Shown here: positions 8,187 to 17,100 of the stretch, one piece after another | Numbering within the stretch: the first letter of the stretch is position 1 | How the letters are laid out: each line of letters opens with the position of its first letter | Source: Terrabacter terrigena | GTDB taxonomy: Bacteria > Actinomycetota > Actinomycetes > Actinomycetales > Dermatophilaceae | NCBI RefSeq assembly: GCF_042676085.1 | Contig: NZ_JBHTKH010000010.1 | Location: 1 to 64,000 of the forward strand | Direction: 5' to 3' | Length of the DNA stretch: 64,000 bases | Position numbers and translations under genes: made by a program | The notes under the pieces: model-generated | Told to the model about the DNA's origin: nothing | Seen by the model: only the letters and a program-made list of their open reading frames with translations | Database searches by the model: none

Positions 8187-8906
8187 ATGGCCGGGACCCT
8201 CGTCGTCCAGCTCGCGCCCGACGTGTGGCGCATCCCCCTCGTGCGCGACTTCGTCAACGGTTTCATCCTGCGCGACGACGACGGCCAGGTGACGCTCGTC
8301 GACATGGGCGTCAAGAGCTCGGGACCCAAGGTGATGGCCGCGCTCGCGGTCATCGGGTCGGCCCCCTCCGACGTGACCCGGCTGCTGCTGACGCACGCCC
8401 ACCCCGACCACGCCGGTGGTGCCGCGCACGTGGCCCGCGAGACCGGCCGCGCGTTCACGCTGCACCACGACGACGCGGCATACGCCATGGAGGGGTCCTC
8501 GCCCCCACGCGACCGCAGCTTCCTGCTCGGCCGGCTCGTCGACCGCCTCTCGCGCCCCGGCCGCGACTTCGAGCCGGTCCCCGTCGAGCGCGAGCTGGTC
8601 GACGGCGAGGTGCTCCCGGTCGCGGGCGGGCTGCGGGTCGTGCACACGCCGGGGCACTCGCCCGGGCACGTCTCGCTGCTGCACGAGGACTCGCGGCTGC
8701 TCATCACCGGCGACGCGATCTTCAACGTGCGCGGTCTGCGCTGGCCGGTCAAGGCCTTCTGCACCGACTTCCGGATGACCCAGCGCACGGCGCACGTGCT
8801 CGGTGAGCTCGACTACGAGGTCGCCGCGTTCACGCACGGTCCCGAGCTGCGCGACCGTCCCCGCGAGGCGATCCGCCGGTTCCTCGCCCGGCACCGCCCG
8901 GACTGA
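8187..8906 (+). CDS. MBL-fold metallo-hydrolase
   Basis: A 239-residue metallo-beta-lactamase-fold protein with the full metal set: LLLTHAHPDHAGGAAHVA (HxHxDH), VVHTPGHSPGHVSLL, LLITGDAIFNVRGL and a late His in AAFTHGPEL. Family members hydrolyse glutathione thioesters, lactones, nucleic acids or other esters; the short C-terminus lacks the nuclease or rhodanese add-ons, so a small-molecule hydrolase is most likely. ATG 8187 sits 6 nt after a TATCGT box and has no Shine-Dalgarno sequence. It is divergent from the PfpI gene and followed by an F420-type oxidoreductase after 73 bases. Confidence 0.88.
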   Translation: MAGTLVVQLAPDVWRIPLVRDFVNGFILRDDDGQVTLVDMGVKSSGPKVMAALAVIGSAPSDVTRLLLTHAHPDHAGGAAHVARETGRAFTLHHDDAAYAMEGSSPPRDRSFLLGRLVDRLSRPGRDFEPVPVERELVDGEVLPVAGGLRVVHTPGHSPGHVSLLHEDSRLLITGDAIFNVRGLRWPVKAFCTDFRMTQRTAHVLGELDYEVAAFTHGPELRDRPREAIRRFLARHRPD

Positions 8907-8918
8907 GATCCACAGGAC

Positions 8919-8937
8919 GTCCACAACTGTGGACAAA
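8919..8937. promoter_or_regulatory. Palindrome containing a DnaA-box-like sequence
   Basis: GTCCACA-AC-TGTGGAC (8919-8934) is a 7-bp inverted repeat. Read on the minus strand, 8929-8937 is TTGTCCACA, which matches the DnaA box consensus known from high-GC actinobacteria. A third related half, ATCCACAG, lies at 8908-8915. The cluster is in the 73-base gap before an F420-dependent oxidoreductase. It could be a DnaA binding site, an operator or chance; no other oriC feature is present. Confidence 0.4.
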
Positions 8938-8979
8938 GGTTGGACGACAGGGATCGGGCCGGACGGGTACGTCGCGGTC

Positions 8980-9966
8980 GTGACGAACTTCGGATACACC
9001 CTGATGACCGAGCAGAGCGGCCCCAAGGACCTCGTGCGCTGGGCCGTGGGCGCCGAGCAGGCGGGCTTCGACTTCGAGGTGAGCAGCGACCACTTCTCTC
9101 CCTGGCTCACCGAGCAGGGTCATGCCCCGTACGCGTGGGCGGTGCTCGGCGCGGTCGCCCAGGCCACCGAGCGGGTCGAGCTCATGACCTACGTGACGTG
9201 CCCGACCATGCGCTACCACCCGGCAGTGGTGGCGCAGAAGGCCGCGACCCTCCAGCTGCTCGCGGACGGGCGGTTCACCCTCGGGCTGGGCAGCGGCGAG
9301 AGCCTCAACGAGCACGTCGTGGGCGACGGGTGGCCCGGAGTCGACACCCGGCAGGAGATGCTGCGCGAGGCCATCGAGGTCATCCGCAGGCTGCACTCGG
9401 GAGACCTCGTGACCCACCACGGTGAGTACTTCGACGTCGACTCGGCCCGCATCTGGGACCTGCCAGACCTCACCGTCCCCATCGCGGTGGCCGTGAGCGG
9501 CGACGCCTCCATCGAGCGCCTGGCCCCCCTGGCCGACCACATGATCGCCGTCGAGCCCTCGGCCGACCTCGTGTCGGAGTGGAACCGCACCGACGGTGCA
9601 CCGCAGGTCGGCGGCGAGGCGCGCGCGGTCGGCCAGATCCCGATCTGCTGGGACCCCGACGAGAGCGCCGCGGTCCAGCGCGCGCACGAGCAGTTCCGCT
9701 GGTTCGGCGGCGGCTGGTCGGTCAACTCCGACCTGCCCACCCCCAAGGGCTTCGCGGGCGCGACGCAGTTCGTGCGTCCCGAGGACGTCGCGTCGTCGAT
9801 CCCGTGCGGACCCGACCTCGACAAGATCGTCGATGCCGTACGCGTGTGGTGGGAGGCCGGGTTCACCGACGTCGCGCTCGTCCAGGTCGGTGGGGACGCC
9901 CAGGAGCGCTTCCTCGACGAGGCGGCGGGTCCGCTCCTGGAGAAGCTGCGCGCTGCCGCCGGCTGA
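8980..9966 (+). CDS. F420-dependent LLM-class oxidoreductase (TIGR03557-like, G6PDH family)
   Basis: A 328-residue TIM-barrel enzyme. The opening FGYTLMTEQSGPKDLVRWAV and FEVSSDHFSPWLTEQGHAPY, and ATLQLLADGRFTLGLGSGES later, are typical of the F420-dependent glucose-6-phosphate dehydrogenase family (TIGR03557 branch), which transfers hydride between a substrate and coenzyme F420. The substrate is unknown. GTG 8980 places the start exactly at the family's N-terminus; the frame is open further upstream but passes through the palindrome region and shows no family residues. It would need F420 biosynthesis genes, none of which is in the window. Confidence 0.87.
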   Translation: MTNFGYTLMTEQSGPKDLVRWAVGAEQAGFDFEVSSDHFSPWLTEQGHAPYAWAVLGAVAQATERVELMTYVTCPTMRYHPAVVAQKAATLQLLADGRFTLGLGSGESLNEHVVGDGWPGVDTRQEMLREAIEVIRRLHSGDLVTHHGEYFDVDSARIWDLPDLTVPIAVAVSGDASIERLAPLADHMIAVEPSADLVSEWNRTDGAPQVGGEARAVGQIPICWDPDESAAVQRAHEQFRWFGGGWSVNSDLPTPKGFAGATQFVRPEDVASSIPCGPDLDKIVDAVRVWWEAGFTDVALVQVGGDAQERFLDEAAGPLLEKLRAAAG

Positions 9967-9981
9967 CGCCTCAGGCAGCCC

Positions 9982-10512
9982 TCAGGCGGCCGCGGCTCGC
10001 TCGGCCAGCAGCCGTTCGCGCCGCTTGGTGATGTCGGCGCACTCGAGGCACACCTCCTCGGGCACGAGCCCGATGCGCATCAGCCCGGAGAAGAGAAGGC
10101 ACCCGACGCAGATGCCGAAGATCGACTCGAGTGCCGGGAAGACGACCATGACGGCCCCGATGGCGATGACCCAGCCTGCCGCGACGGACGACCCGGTGGT
10201 CAGGCTGACGATCCAGAGCACGGTCGCGGCGACCGTCATGAGGGCACCGATGGTCGCCGCGAACCGCTTGGGCGGACCGGCCGTCGGACGCTGCTGCGCG
10301 GCGACGGCGGGTCGGATCCACCGCTGCACGAGCCGGGCGACCGGGCTGGCCTTGGGTCCGAGCGCTGCCCGCAGGGAGAAGTCGACGGCGAGGACTGCGT
10401 ACAGCCACCACTGCCCGGTGGCCAGTGCGATGACGCCGACGACGAGGACGACCGCCGCGATCAGCCGGACGGTGACGTCGTCGACCACGGCGGGGAAGCG
10501 GGAGGAGCTCAT
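9982..10512 (-). CDS. DUF4395 family membrane protein
   Basis: A 176-residue protein with four predicted membrane segments (about residues 12-45 and 85-140), fitting DUF4395. A Cys pair in FGICVGCLLFSG and a second pair in EEVCLECADI could bind a metal or cycle as thiols; the first pair is the family's signature. The role is unknown, though many relatives sit beside thioredoxin-like or rhodanese genes, which are absent here. ATG 10512 has AATAAT 6 nt upstream, again suggesting a leaderless message. An AT-rich palindrome (10528-10548) lies just before that box. It ends 16 bases from the convergent F420 gene. Confidence 0.75.
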   Translation of the reverse strand: MSSSRFPAVVDDVTVRLIAAVVLVVGVIALATGQWWLYAVLAVDFSLRAALGPKASPVARLVQRWIRPAVAAQQRPTAGPPKRFAATIGALMTVAATVLWIVSLTTGSSVAAGWVIAIGAVMVVFPALESIFGICVGCLLFSGLMRIGLVPEEVCLECADITKRRERLLAERAAAA

Positions 10513-10527
10513 GCAGACATTATTGAC

Positions 10528-10548
10528 TGCATAAGGGTTGCTTATGCA
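10528..10548. promoter_or_regulatory. AT-rich palindrome TGCATAAG-N5-CTTATGCA, candidate operator
   Basis: A perfect 8-bp inverted repeat around GGTTG. It overlaps the TAA stop of the upstream DUF6498 gene and covers the region where the -35/spacer of the DUF4395 promoter would be, 16 bases before start codon 10512. Its A+T content stands out strongly from the surroundings. No regulator gene is adjacent, so the binding protein is unknown; an attenuator hairpin is the alternative reading. Confidence 0.45.
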
Positions 10549-11312
10549 AGGGCTCCATGTTCCGGACGGGACCCCGCTCGCGTGCGACGTGCGTGCACGA
10601 GGTGCTCGCCCAGGTGGAAGAGCAGGTCGAGCGCGGTCTTGAGGCCCATGAGGAGCGCGACCACGCCGAGGTCGTCGGCGGTGCGACCGTGGGGTCCGCC
10701 CAGCAGGAAGAAGCCGGTGATGACCGCGACGTGCAGCGCGATCATCCGCGGGTACGGCGCCGCCATGGCCCAGCCCGGGCTCACGGCCCCGCGCTCGCCG
10801 CCGCCCAGCCAGTGTAGCCCCAGCGAGAGCAGGTGGCTGAGCAGGATCGCCCCTCCGGCCGCCACCCAGTCCAGCAGTCCGCCACGCACGCCCGAGAGGC
10901 CGGCGAGCACGGCGGCGAAGACGCCGTGGACGAGGGTGAAGAGCCCGAAGTGCAGCGCGAAGAAGAGCGCGAGCGCCGGGTCGCCGGTCACCCACGTCTT
11001 CGCTGCGAGGGTCGACTCGAGGCCGCCGAAGTCGCCCCGGCGCCCGCCCGGGCCGCGCAGGAAGGGCCGACGGGCCGGGCGGCGGGCCGTGAGGATGCGC
11101 ATCGTCGTGGCGAACCAGATGACGACGTTCTCGAACCAGTAGACGAGCAGCACGTCACCCATGCCGAGCCGTCCCTCCACCACCGCCCAGACGGGCAGGA
11201 GGTTCGCGCCGACGAGCATCAGCCCGCTGACGAGACGGGCCGCCGGCGCCGGAAGCCGTCGGCCCAGCCGGGCCATGAGCTCGACACCGAGGATGCGCAG
11301 GAGGGCAGTCAC
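10542..11312 (-). CDS. DUF6498-type integral membrane protein
   Basis: A 256-residue protein with about six membrane segments. The segment MGDVLLVYWFENVVIWFATT and the later LALFFALHFGLFTLVHGVF are typical of the uncharacterised DUF6498 family. The C-terminal tail (KTALDLLFHLGEHLVHARR and a polar end) is probably cytoplasmic. The start is GTG 11312. It is upstream of the DUF4395 gene on the same strand with 29 bases between, and the palindrome at 10528-10548 overlaps its stop codon. No function can be assigned. Confidence 0.65.
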   Translation of the reverse strand: MTALLRILGVELMARLGRRLPAPAARLVSGLMLVGANLLPVWAVVEGRLGMGDVLLVYWFENVVIWFATTMRILTARRPARRPFLRGPGGRRGDFGGLESTLAAKTWVTGDPALALFFALHFGLFTLVHGVFAAVLAGLSGVRGGLLDWVAAGGAILLSHLLSLGLHWLGGGERGAVSPGWAMAAPYPRMIALHVAVITGFFLLGGPHGRTADDLGVVALLMGLKTALDLLFHLGEHLVHARRTRAGSRPEHGALA

Positions 11313-11378
11313 GGGCGCCCATCGTGCCAGAGCACGGGGCGCCCGTCCTGCCGGGGACGATGTCCGCGACTCTGCTCC

Positions 11379-12920
11379 TCAGCGGCTCCGCAGCACCCGC
11401 AGGGCGGCCACCGCGCACACCACGAACATCGTGGCGCCGACGCCGGCGACGACGTTGAGGCTGGTCGAGAACGCTGCCTGCGCGGCGGTGACGAGCTCAC
11501 GGGCTGCCGCGGCGGGCAGGGTCGTCGCTGCCTGGACGGCGCCGGCGAGGGAGTCGAGGGCGGAGGTCGTGGCGTGGCCGGCGTGCGCGGCGGCATACGG
11601 CTCGAGCTGGCCGCGGTAGACGAACGTCGCGAGCGAGCCGAGGCCGGCGACGCCCACGGCGATCCCGAACTCCGCCGACGTCTCGGACATCGAGGCGACC
11701 GAACCGGCGCGCTCGGGCGGGGCGGACTGCATCATGACGCCCATCGTCAACGTCGAGGGGACCATGATCCCGAACGAGGCCAGGCACATCCCGAAGACGA
11801 GCAGCCCGAGCCCGGCAGCCGCGCCGACCTGCGTGTAGAGCGTCAGACCGGCGGCGCAGACGAGAAGGCCGAAGGCCATGCTGCGGGCGGTGCCGAGCCG
11901 ACCGGCGATACGGGCCGAGGTCGACGAGCCGAGCAGCAGCGCGATGTTCGCCGGGAGCATCCACAGGCCGGCGCCGAGCGGCGAGAGGCCTGCGACGAGC
12001 TGCAGCCACTGCGAGCCGAGGAAGGAGACACCGGCCATGACGACGCCACCCACGAGCATGATCGCGAGGGCGGTCGAGAAGGCGCGGCTGCGGAAGAGGG
12101 CCAGGTCGACGAGCGGGTTGGCGATGCGGCGCTGGCGGCGCACGAAGACGATGGCCATGGCCAGGCCGACGCTCACGGTGGTGAGCGCGACGGTCGTGTT
12201 GCCGCCCCGGGCGATCTCCTTGAAGCCGTAGATCACGGGCAGCGTCGTGGCGAGCGAGAGCACCGAGCTCGCGACGTCGACCTTCGTGCCGGCGTGACGC
12301 TCCGACTCGGGCAGGACGCGGCGTCCCACGACCACGAGCAGCACCATGAACGGCACGCCGAGCAGGAACGCCGAGCCCCACCAGAAGTGGGCGAGCAGGA
12401 CGCCGCCGACGAGGGGACCGACGGCCATGCCGCCCATGAAGCACGAGTACCAGACACCGATCGCGGTCACCATCTGCTTCTCGTCGCTGAAGATCGTGCG
12501 GATGAGGCCCATCGTCGAAGGCATCAGGGTGGCGCCGGCGATGCCGAGCACGGCCCGCCAGAAGATGAGCTGGCCGGGGCTGCTCGCGTATGCCGCTGCA
12601 GCGCTCGCGACACCGAACGCCACGGCTCCGGCGAGGAGGAGCCGCTTGCGACCGATGCGGTCGCCGACGGCGCCCATCGTCACGAGGAAGCCGGCGAGGA
12701 CGAAGCTGTAGATGTCGAGCATCCACAGCTGCTGGGTCGTGCTGGCGCCGAGGTCGGCGGACAGCTCCGGCAGTGCGAGGTAGAGCACGCTGACGTCGAG
12801 CGACAGCAGCAGTGCGGTCAGGGCGAGGACACCGAGCGCGAGCCACTGGCGGCGCGACGGCGTGCTGGCGGGGGCGGAGGTGGCCGGGTGGGCCGTCTGG
12901 GGCTCGGTGATCGTCGTCAT
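11379..12920 (-). CDS. MFS transporter, DHA2 family (EmrB/QacA-like)
   Basis: A 513-residue protein with about 14 membrane segments. Marks of DHA2 exporters are DVSVLYLALPELSADLGAS in the first segment, the motif A variant GAVGDRIGRKRLLLAG, and PLVGGVLLAHFWWGSAFLLG (motif C region). QacA/SmvA-like pumps of this type export cationic drugs and dyes using the proton gradient. ATG 12920 gives the usual short polar N-terminus of 24 residues; the frame is open for 30 more codons upstream without family similarity. It is divergent from endonuclease IV with about 100 bases between. Substrate unknown. Confidence 0.87.
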   Translation of the reverse strand: MTTITEPQTAHPATSAPASTPSRRQWLALGVLALTALLLSLDVSVLYLALPELSADLGASTTQQLWMLDIYSFVLAGFLVTMGAVGDRIGRKRLLLAGAVAFGVASAAAAYASSPGQLIFWRAVLGIAGATLMPSTMGLIRTIFSDEKQMVTAIGVWYSCFMGGMAVGPLVGGVLLAHFWWGSAFLLGVPFMVLLVVVGRRVLPESERHAGTKVDVASSVLSLATTLPVIYGFKEIARGGNTTVALTTVSVGLAMAIVFVRRQRRIANPLVDLALFRSRAFSTALAIMLVGGVVMAGVSFLGSQWLQLVAGLSPLGAGLWMLPANIALLLGSSTSARIAGRLGTARSMAFGLLVCAAGLTLYTQVGAAAGLGLLVFGMCLASFGIMVPSTLTMGVMMQSAPPERAGSVASMSETSAEFGIAVGVAGLGSLATFVYRGQLEPYAAAHAGHATTSALDSLAGAVQAATTLPAAAARELVTAAQAAFSTSLNVVAGVGATMFVVCAVAALRVLRSR

Positions 12921-13009
12921 GCCCCTACGTCGAGTGGGCACCCCACGCTTCGACACGACCGCGGGAAGAGCTCGAAAGGTCAGGGAAATCCCGTGTCGGC
13001 CCCACGGCA

Positions 13010-13015
13010 TACGCT
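13010..13015 (+). promoter_or_regulatory. -10 box of a leaderless promoter for endonuclease IV
   Basis: TACGCT ends 6 nt before ATG 13022. It overlaps one copy of the CGGCATAC word (13005-13012). No Shine-Dalgarno sequence precedes the ATG. Confidence 0.5.
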
Positions 13016-13021
13016 CGGGGC

Positions 13022-13819
13022 ATGGCTCTACACATCGGTGCGCACGTCCACCAGGAAGACCCGATCGCCGAGGCGAAGGCGCGTGGGGCGTCGCTCTCGC
13101 AGTTCTTCCTCGGCGACCCGCAGAGCTACAAGGGGCCGGTCATCCGCTACGCCGGTGGTGCGGAGGCGCTCAAGGCCGACGCCGAGGCGGCGGGCATCGA
13201 CCTCTACGTGCACGCGCCCTACCCGATCAACGTGGCGAGCCTCAACAACCGCATCCGCATCCCCGGCCGCAAGCTGCTCCAGCAGCACCTGACGGCCGCG
13301 GGCGAGATCGGCGCCAAGGGCGTCATCGTGCACGGGGGCCACCTCGGCGCCGACGAGGACGCTGCGAAGGGCTTCGACAACTGGCGCAAGTGCATCGACG
13401 GGCTCGACCTGCCCGTACCGCTGCTCATCGAGAACACTGCGGGTGGGGACAACGCGATGGCCCGCCGCCTCGAGGCCATCGCCCGGCTGTGGGACGCCAT
13501 CGGCAGCGCGTCGGGCAGCGACCAGGTCGGCTTCTGCCTCGACACTTGCCACGCGCACGCGGGCGGCAACGACCTCGGCACCGTCGTCGACGAGGTGCGC
13601 GCCATCACCGGCCGCATCGACCTCGTCCACGCCAACGACTCGCGCGACGAGTTCGACTCCGGGGCCGACCGGCACACGAACTTCGGCTCCGGCCACATCG
13701 CGGGCGACGCGCTCGCCGGGGTCATCCGCGCCGCGAACGCGCCGGTCGTCTGCGAGACCCCGGGGGGCCTCGCGGGGCAGACGAGCGACATCACCTGGCT
13801 GCGGTCCCAGATCGGCTGA
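13022..13819 (+). CDS. nfo: Deoxyribonuclease IV (AP endonuclease)
   Basis: A 265-residue TIM-barrel endonuclease IV, which cuts DNA 5' of abasic sites in base-excision repair and uses three zinc ions. The metal-binding stretches are all present in order: MALHIGAHVHQEDP, IVHGGHLGAD, PLLIENTAGGDN, GFCLDTCHAHAGG, DLVHANDSRDEFDSGADRH followed by FGSGHIAGD, and VVCETPGG. The length is usual for the family. ATG 13022 lies 6 nt after a TACGCT box and is probably leaderless. It is transcribed away from the DHA2 exporter and followed by a weak small ORF. Confidence 0.93.
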   Translation: MALHIGAHVHQEDPIAEAKARGASLSQFFLGDPQSYKGPVIRYAGGAEALKADAEAAGIDLYVHAPYPINVASLNNRIRIPGRKLLQQHLTAAGEIGAKGVIVHGGHLGADEDAAKGFDNWRKCIDGLDLPVPLLIENTAGGDNAMARRLEAIARLWDAIGSASGSDQVGFCLDTCHAHAGGNDLGTVVDEVRAITGRIDLVHANDSRDEFDSGADRHTNFGSGHIAGDALAGVIRAANAPVVCETPGGLAGQTSDITWLRSQIG

Positions 13820-13893
13820 TTTCCTGACCGACTCTTTACCCCACAGGCGCCCTCCGGCACCTAGGTTCTTCAAGGGTTGCGCGCGGTCCGTCA

Positions 13894-14079
13894 ATGACGC
13901 CGGTCCGCGCGTTCTCCTGTCACGCGTGCCGCGTCCCGCCATCCCCTCCTCGGTGGCGGGCCGCGGCCTTCGACCGCCTCCCCACGGGCACCTACGTCGA
14001 GATGGAGTCGTTCGAGGGCACGGTTCGCCTGCCCATCGACGGCACGCACCGCACGGACTTCGAGCACGACCTCGGCTGA
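13894..14079 (+). CDS. Possible small hypothetical protein
   Basis: A 61-codon frame in the roughly 350-base gap after endonuclease IV. The last 35 codons, from GTYVEMESFEGTVRLPIDGT to the stop, show strong G/C third-position bias and could be a real C-terminus; the first part is poor. A TAGGTT box at 13862-13867 could be a -10 element. A hairpin typical of a terminator follows (14086-14127), which supports a transcript ending here. No family recognised; it may be the tail of a decayed gene. An internal ATG at 14002 is an alternative start. Confidence 0.35.
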   Translation: MTPVRAFSCHACRVPPSPPRWRAAAFDRLPTGTYVEMESFEGTVRLPIDGTHRTDFEHDLG

Positions 14080-14085
14080 ACGCCG

Positions 14086-14127
14086 GACGGGCCGCGTCCC
14101 GGGGCACCTCCCGGTACGCGGCCCGTC
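14086..14127. terminator. 12-bp hairpin, bidirectional terminator
   Basis: GACGGGCCGCGT (14086-14097) pairs perfectly with ACGCGGCCCGTC (14116-14127) around an 18-nt loop that is itself G/C rich. It lies between a plus-strand small ORF and the 3' end of the minus-strand GH92 gene, so it could end both transcripts. Confidence 0.6.
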
Positions 14128-14173
14128 GGGCTCGGCGGCGCGAGGGGGCGTGTCCCCCGCGCCGCGCCTCCGA

Positions 14174-17100
14174 CTACCCGACGGTGACGGTCAGCGTGCT
14201 GAGCACGTCGGACCGCGAGTCGGAGACGAGCACCCGCACCGCGTAGGTGCCGGCGGCGGCCCACGTGTGGGAGCCCTTGACCGTCGCCGTGCCGTCGGGT
14301 CCCGCGGTGACCGTGGCGTCCTCGGTCACCGTGCCGTCGCCCCACTCGACCCTGGCGGTGTAGCCGCCCGAGGCCGGGACACCACCCCCGGCGGTGCCCA
14401 GCGTGACGTCCGCAGCCCGACCAGCCGAGGCCGTGGCATCGTCACCACGGGTGACGCCGAGGGCCGAGCCGTTGTCGGCGACCGCGAAGACGTGGATCCG
14501 TCCGGCCGTGGCCGGGTCACCCGTCTGCGTCGGCAGCGTGATCGACTCGACCGTCTTCCCTGCCGGCACCGTGAGCGGTGCCGTCGCGAAGAGCTTGGCG
14601 CGGCAGCTGTCGGTGCCCGTGCCGTTGAGGCGGAAGGGCATCTCCACCGCGACCACGTTCCCGAACTGGGGCGAGCCGCACCAGTCGCCGTACTGCACCT
14701 TGTAGCTCGTGGTCGAGCCGTCGGTGAAGCGGACGGTGGCGGTCGTGTCCTGGTTCTTCTGCGTCGCCGTGCCGATGAGCGAGAGCTGGGTCGCCCCCGG
14801 GGCCAGCGTCACCGGCAGGGTCTGGCCCGAGCCCGTGGCGTTGTCCTTCTGGCCGACCGGGATGCCCGGCATCGAGAACCTCAGCTCGGTGCCCGGGACG
14901 GTGAGCAGCGTGCCCGGGACGCCGCCCGCTGCGGCCAGCGCCTCGCGGGAGAGTCCCGCGCGGTCGCCGTCGCAGGGGACGGAGTCACCCACGTTGCCGA
15001 AGCACACGGAGTCGAAGCCGGCGGCATACGCGGGCACGGACGCCTGGTGCACGGTCGCGGCGCCGAGTGCGGAGCCGCTGCCGTTGGCCGTCGTGACGGT
15101 GACCTTCGGCCGGTACGGGCCGGGCTCGCTCCACGTGTGGGTGCCGCGGATCGTGAACGAGCCGAGGTCACCGGCCGCGATGACGCCCTCGGACGTCGTG
15201 CCGTCACCCCAGGCGATCGTCGCCCTGGCCGTGGCCGACGGGTCCTGACCCTGGCCGACGCCACCCGAGAAGGTCGCGACGGTTCCGGTCCAGGGCGTGT
15301 CCTCGGACGTCTCGAACGCCTCGGCCGCCGAGACCTTGATGCCGGTGTTCTGGGCCTTGGACCCGTCGGTCAGCAGCTCGACCTCGGAGAGGTTGGCGGC
15401 CGCGCCGCCGACCGTCGCCGTGACGACGAGGCGGTAGGTCGTGAACGTGTTCGTGTGCGCGATCTCGAACGGACGCGTCTGCACCCGCCACGGGAAGACC
15501 TGCCCCGTACGCGTGTCCAGCGTCTGCCACGTGGCCCCGCCGTCCTTGCTGCCCTCGAGGCGCCAGGCCGACGGGTCGCCGGCCTGCGGACCCGACGTGA
15601 TCGTGTACCAGGTGGCCCGCTGGCCCGTGCCCGAGAGCGTGAAGCCGACGGTCGGCGTGGCCGACGTGAAGGTGGTCGACGTGCGCGACGTGTTGTCGAA
15701 GAGTGCCTTGGCGTCCTGGCCCGACGCGACGTCGGTCGCCGTCGCGGTGCCGCGGCCGGGACCGGTCGCGTCCTTGAGCGGCGCGGGCGCCTCGGTGCCC
15801 TGCGTGATCGACGGCGGGGCGTCCTGCGCCCGCGAGCCGAAGTCGGACGGCGAGTCGGCCATCGCGAAGTCGACGGTCGTGGGTCCGGCGATCTCGCTCT
15901 GGTTGATCGAGACGCTCTTGTGCTTCTGGCCGTTGACCGTCACGCCCTGCACGTAGATGTTCTGCTCCGAGTTGCCCGGCGCGTTGACGACGAGGTCGCC
16001 CTGCGTGCGCTTGACCGTGACCTGCTCGAACTTCGGCGACCCGATGGCCCAATTCGGCGAGCCGACCTGGAGCGGGTAGATGCCGAGCGAGGAGAGGACG
16101 TACCAGGCCGACATCTCGCCGTTGTCCTCGTCGCCCGGGTAGCCCTGGCCGATCTCGCCGCCCACGTAGAGGCGGCGCATGATCTCGCGCACCTTCTCGG
16201 CCGTCTTCCACTGCTGGCCGGTCCAGTCGTACATGTACGCGATGTGGTGCGAGACCTGGTTGCCCTGGCCGAGCTGGCCCATGCGGACGTCGCGTGCCTC
16301 GAGCATCTCGTGGATGACGCCGCCGTAGCCGCCGGGCTTCGTCGCCGTCTCGGGCGTCGAGAAGAACGTGTCGAGCTTCTTCGCGAGCGCTTCACGGCCC
16401 CCGTAGAGGTTCGCGAGTCCGTTGCCGTCGTGCGGCGCGTGGAAGGCGAAGTTCCAGGCGTTGGTCTCGGTGTAGTCGCCGCCCCAGTCCTCCGGGTCGA
16501 AGTCGGTCGGGTAGCTGCCGTCGGCCGCCCGGCCCTGGAAGAAGCCGACCTTGGGGTTGAAGAGGTTGCCGTAGTGCGTCGAGCGCTCGAGGAAGTACTT
16601 CGACTCCTCGACGAGCTGAGCGCGCCGGTTCTCCGGCGTGGCCGGGTCCTTGGCGAGCTTCGCCGCCATGGTGCCGATGCCGAAGTCGTTGACCAGGCCC
16701 TCGAGACCCCACGACACGCTCTCCCCGGTGTTGGTGCTCGTGTAGCCGAGGAAGGTGGACGTGTCGAGGCCCTTGCGGCCCACAGCACTCGACGTCGGGA
16801 GCACCGTCGCGTTCTTGACGGCGGCGTCGTACGCCCCGAGCGGGTCGGGCAGCTTGACGCCCTTGACGTACGCGTCGGCGAACGCCACGTCGGAGCTCGT
16901 GCCCGTCATGAGGTCGGCGTAGCCCGGTGAGCTCCACCGTGCGACCCAGCCGCCGTCGCGGTACTGCTGGACGAACCCGTCGGCGATCTCGGCCGCCACC
17001 TCGGGGTAGAGCAGGCTGTAGGCCGGCCACACCGTCCGGTAGGTGTCCCAGAAGCCGTTGTTGACGTAGATCTTGCCGTCCTTGACGGTCGCGTTCGTCG

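Noticed and set aside
10833..13292. 819-codon open frame on the plus strand opposite two minus-strand genes
   Set aside because: It is antisense to the DUF6498 and MFS genes, its translation is dominated by Arg, Glu, Gln, His and Gly with no domain, and such frames are a by-product of high G+C.
14150..14176. Possible attachment or origin-like repeat
   Set aside because: Only simple G/C-rich hairpins; no integrase, no repeated att core and no replication gene in the window.
14150..16930. 926-codon plus-strand frame opposite the GH92 gene
   Set aside because: Shadow of the mannosidase: Arg/Asp/Val/Gly-rich, no motif, and no third-position bias of its own.
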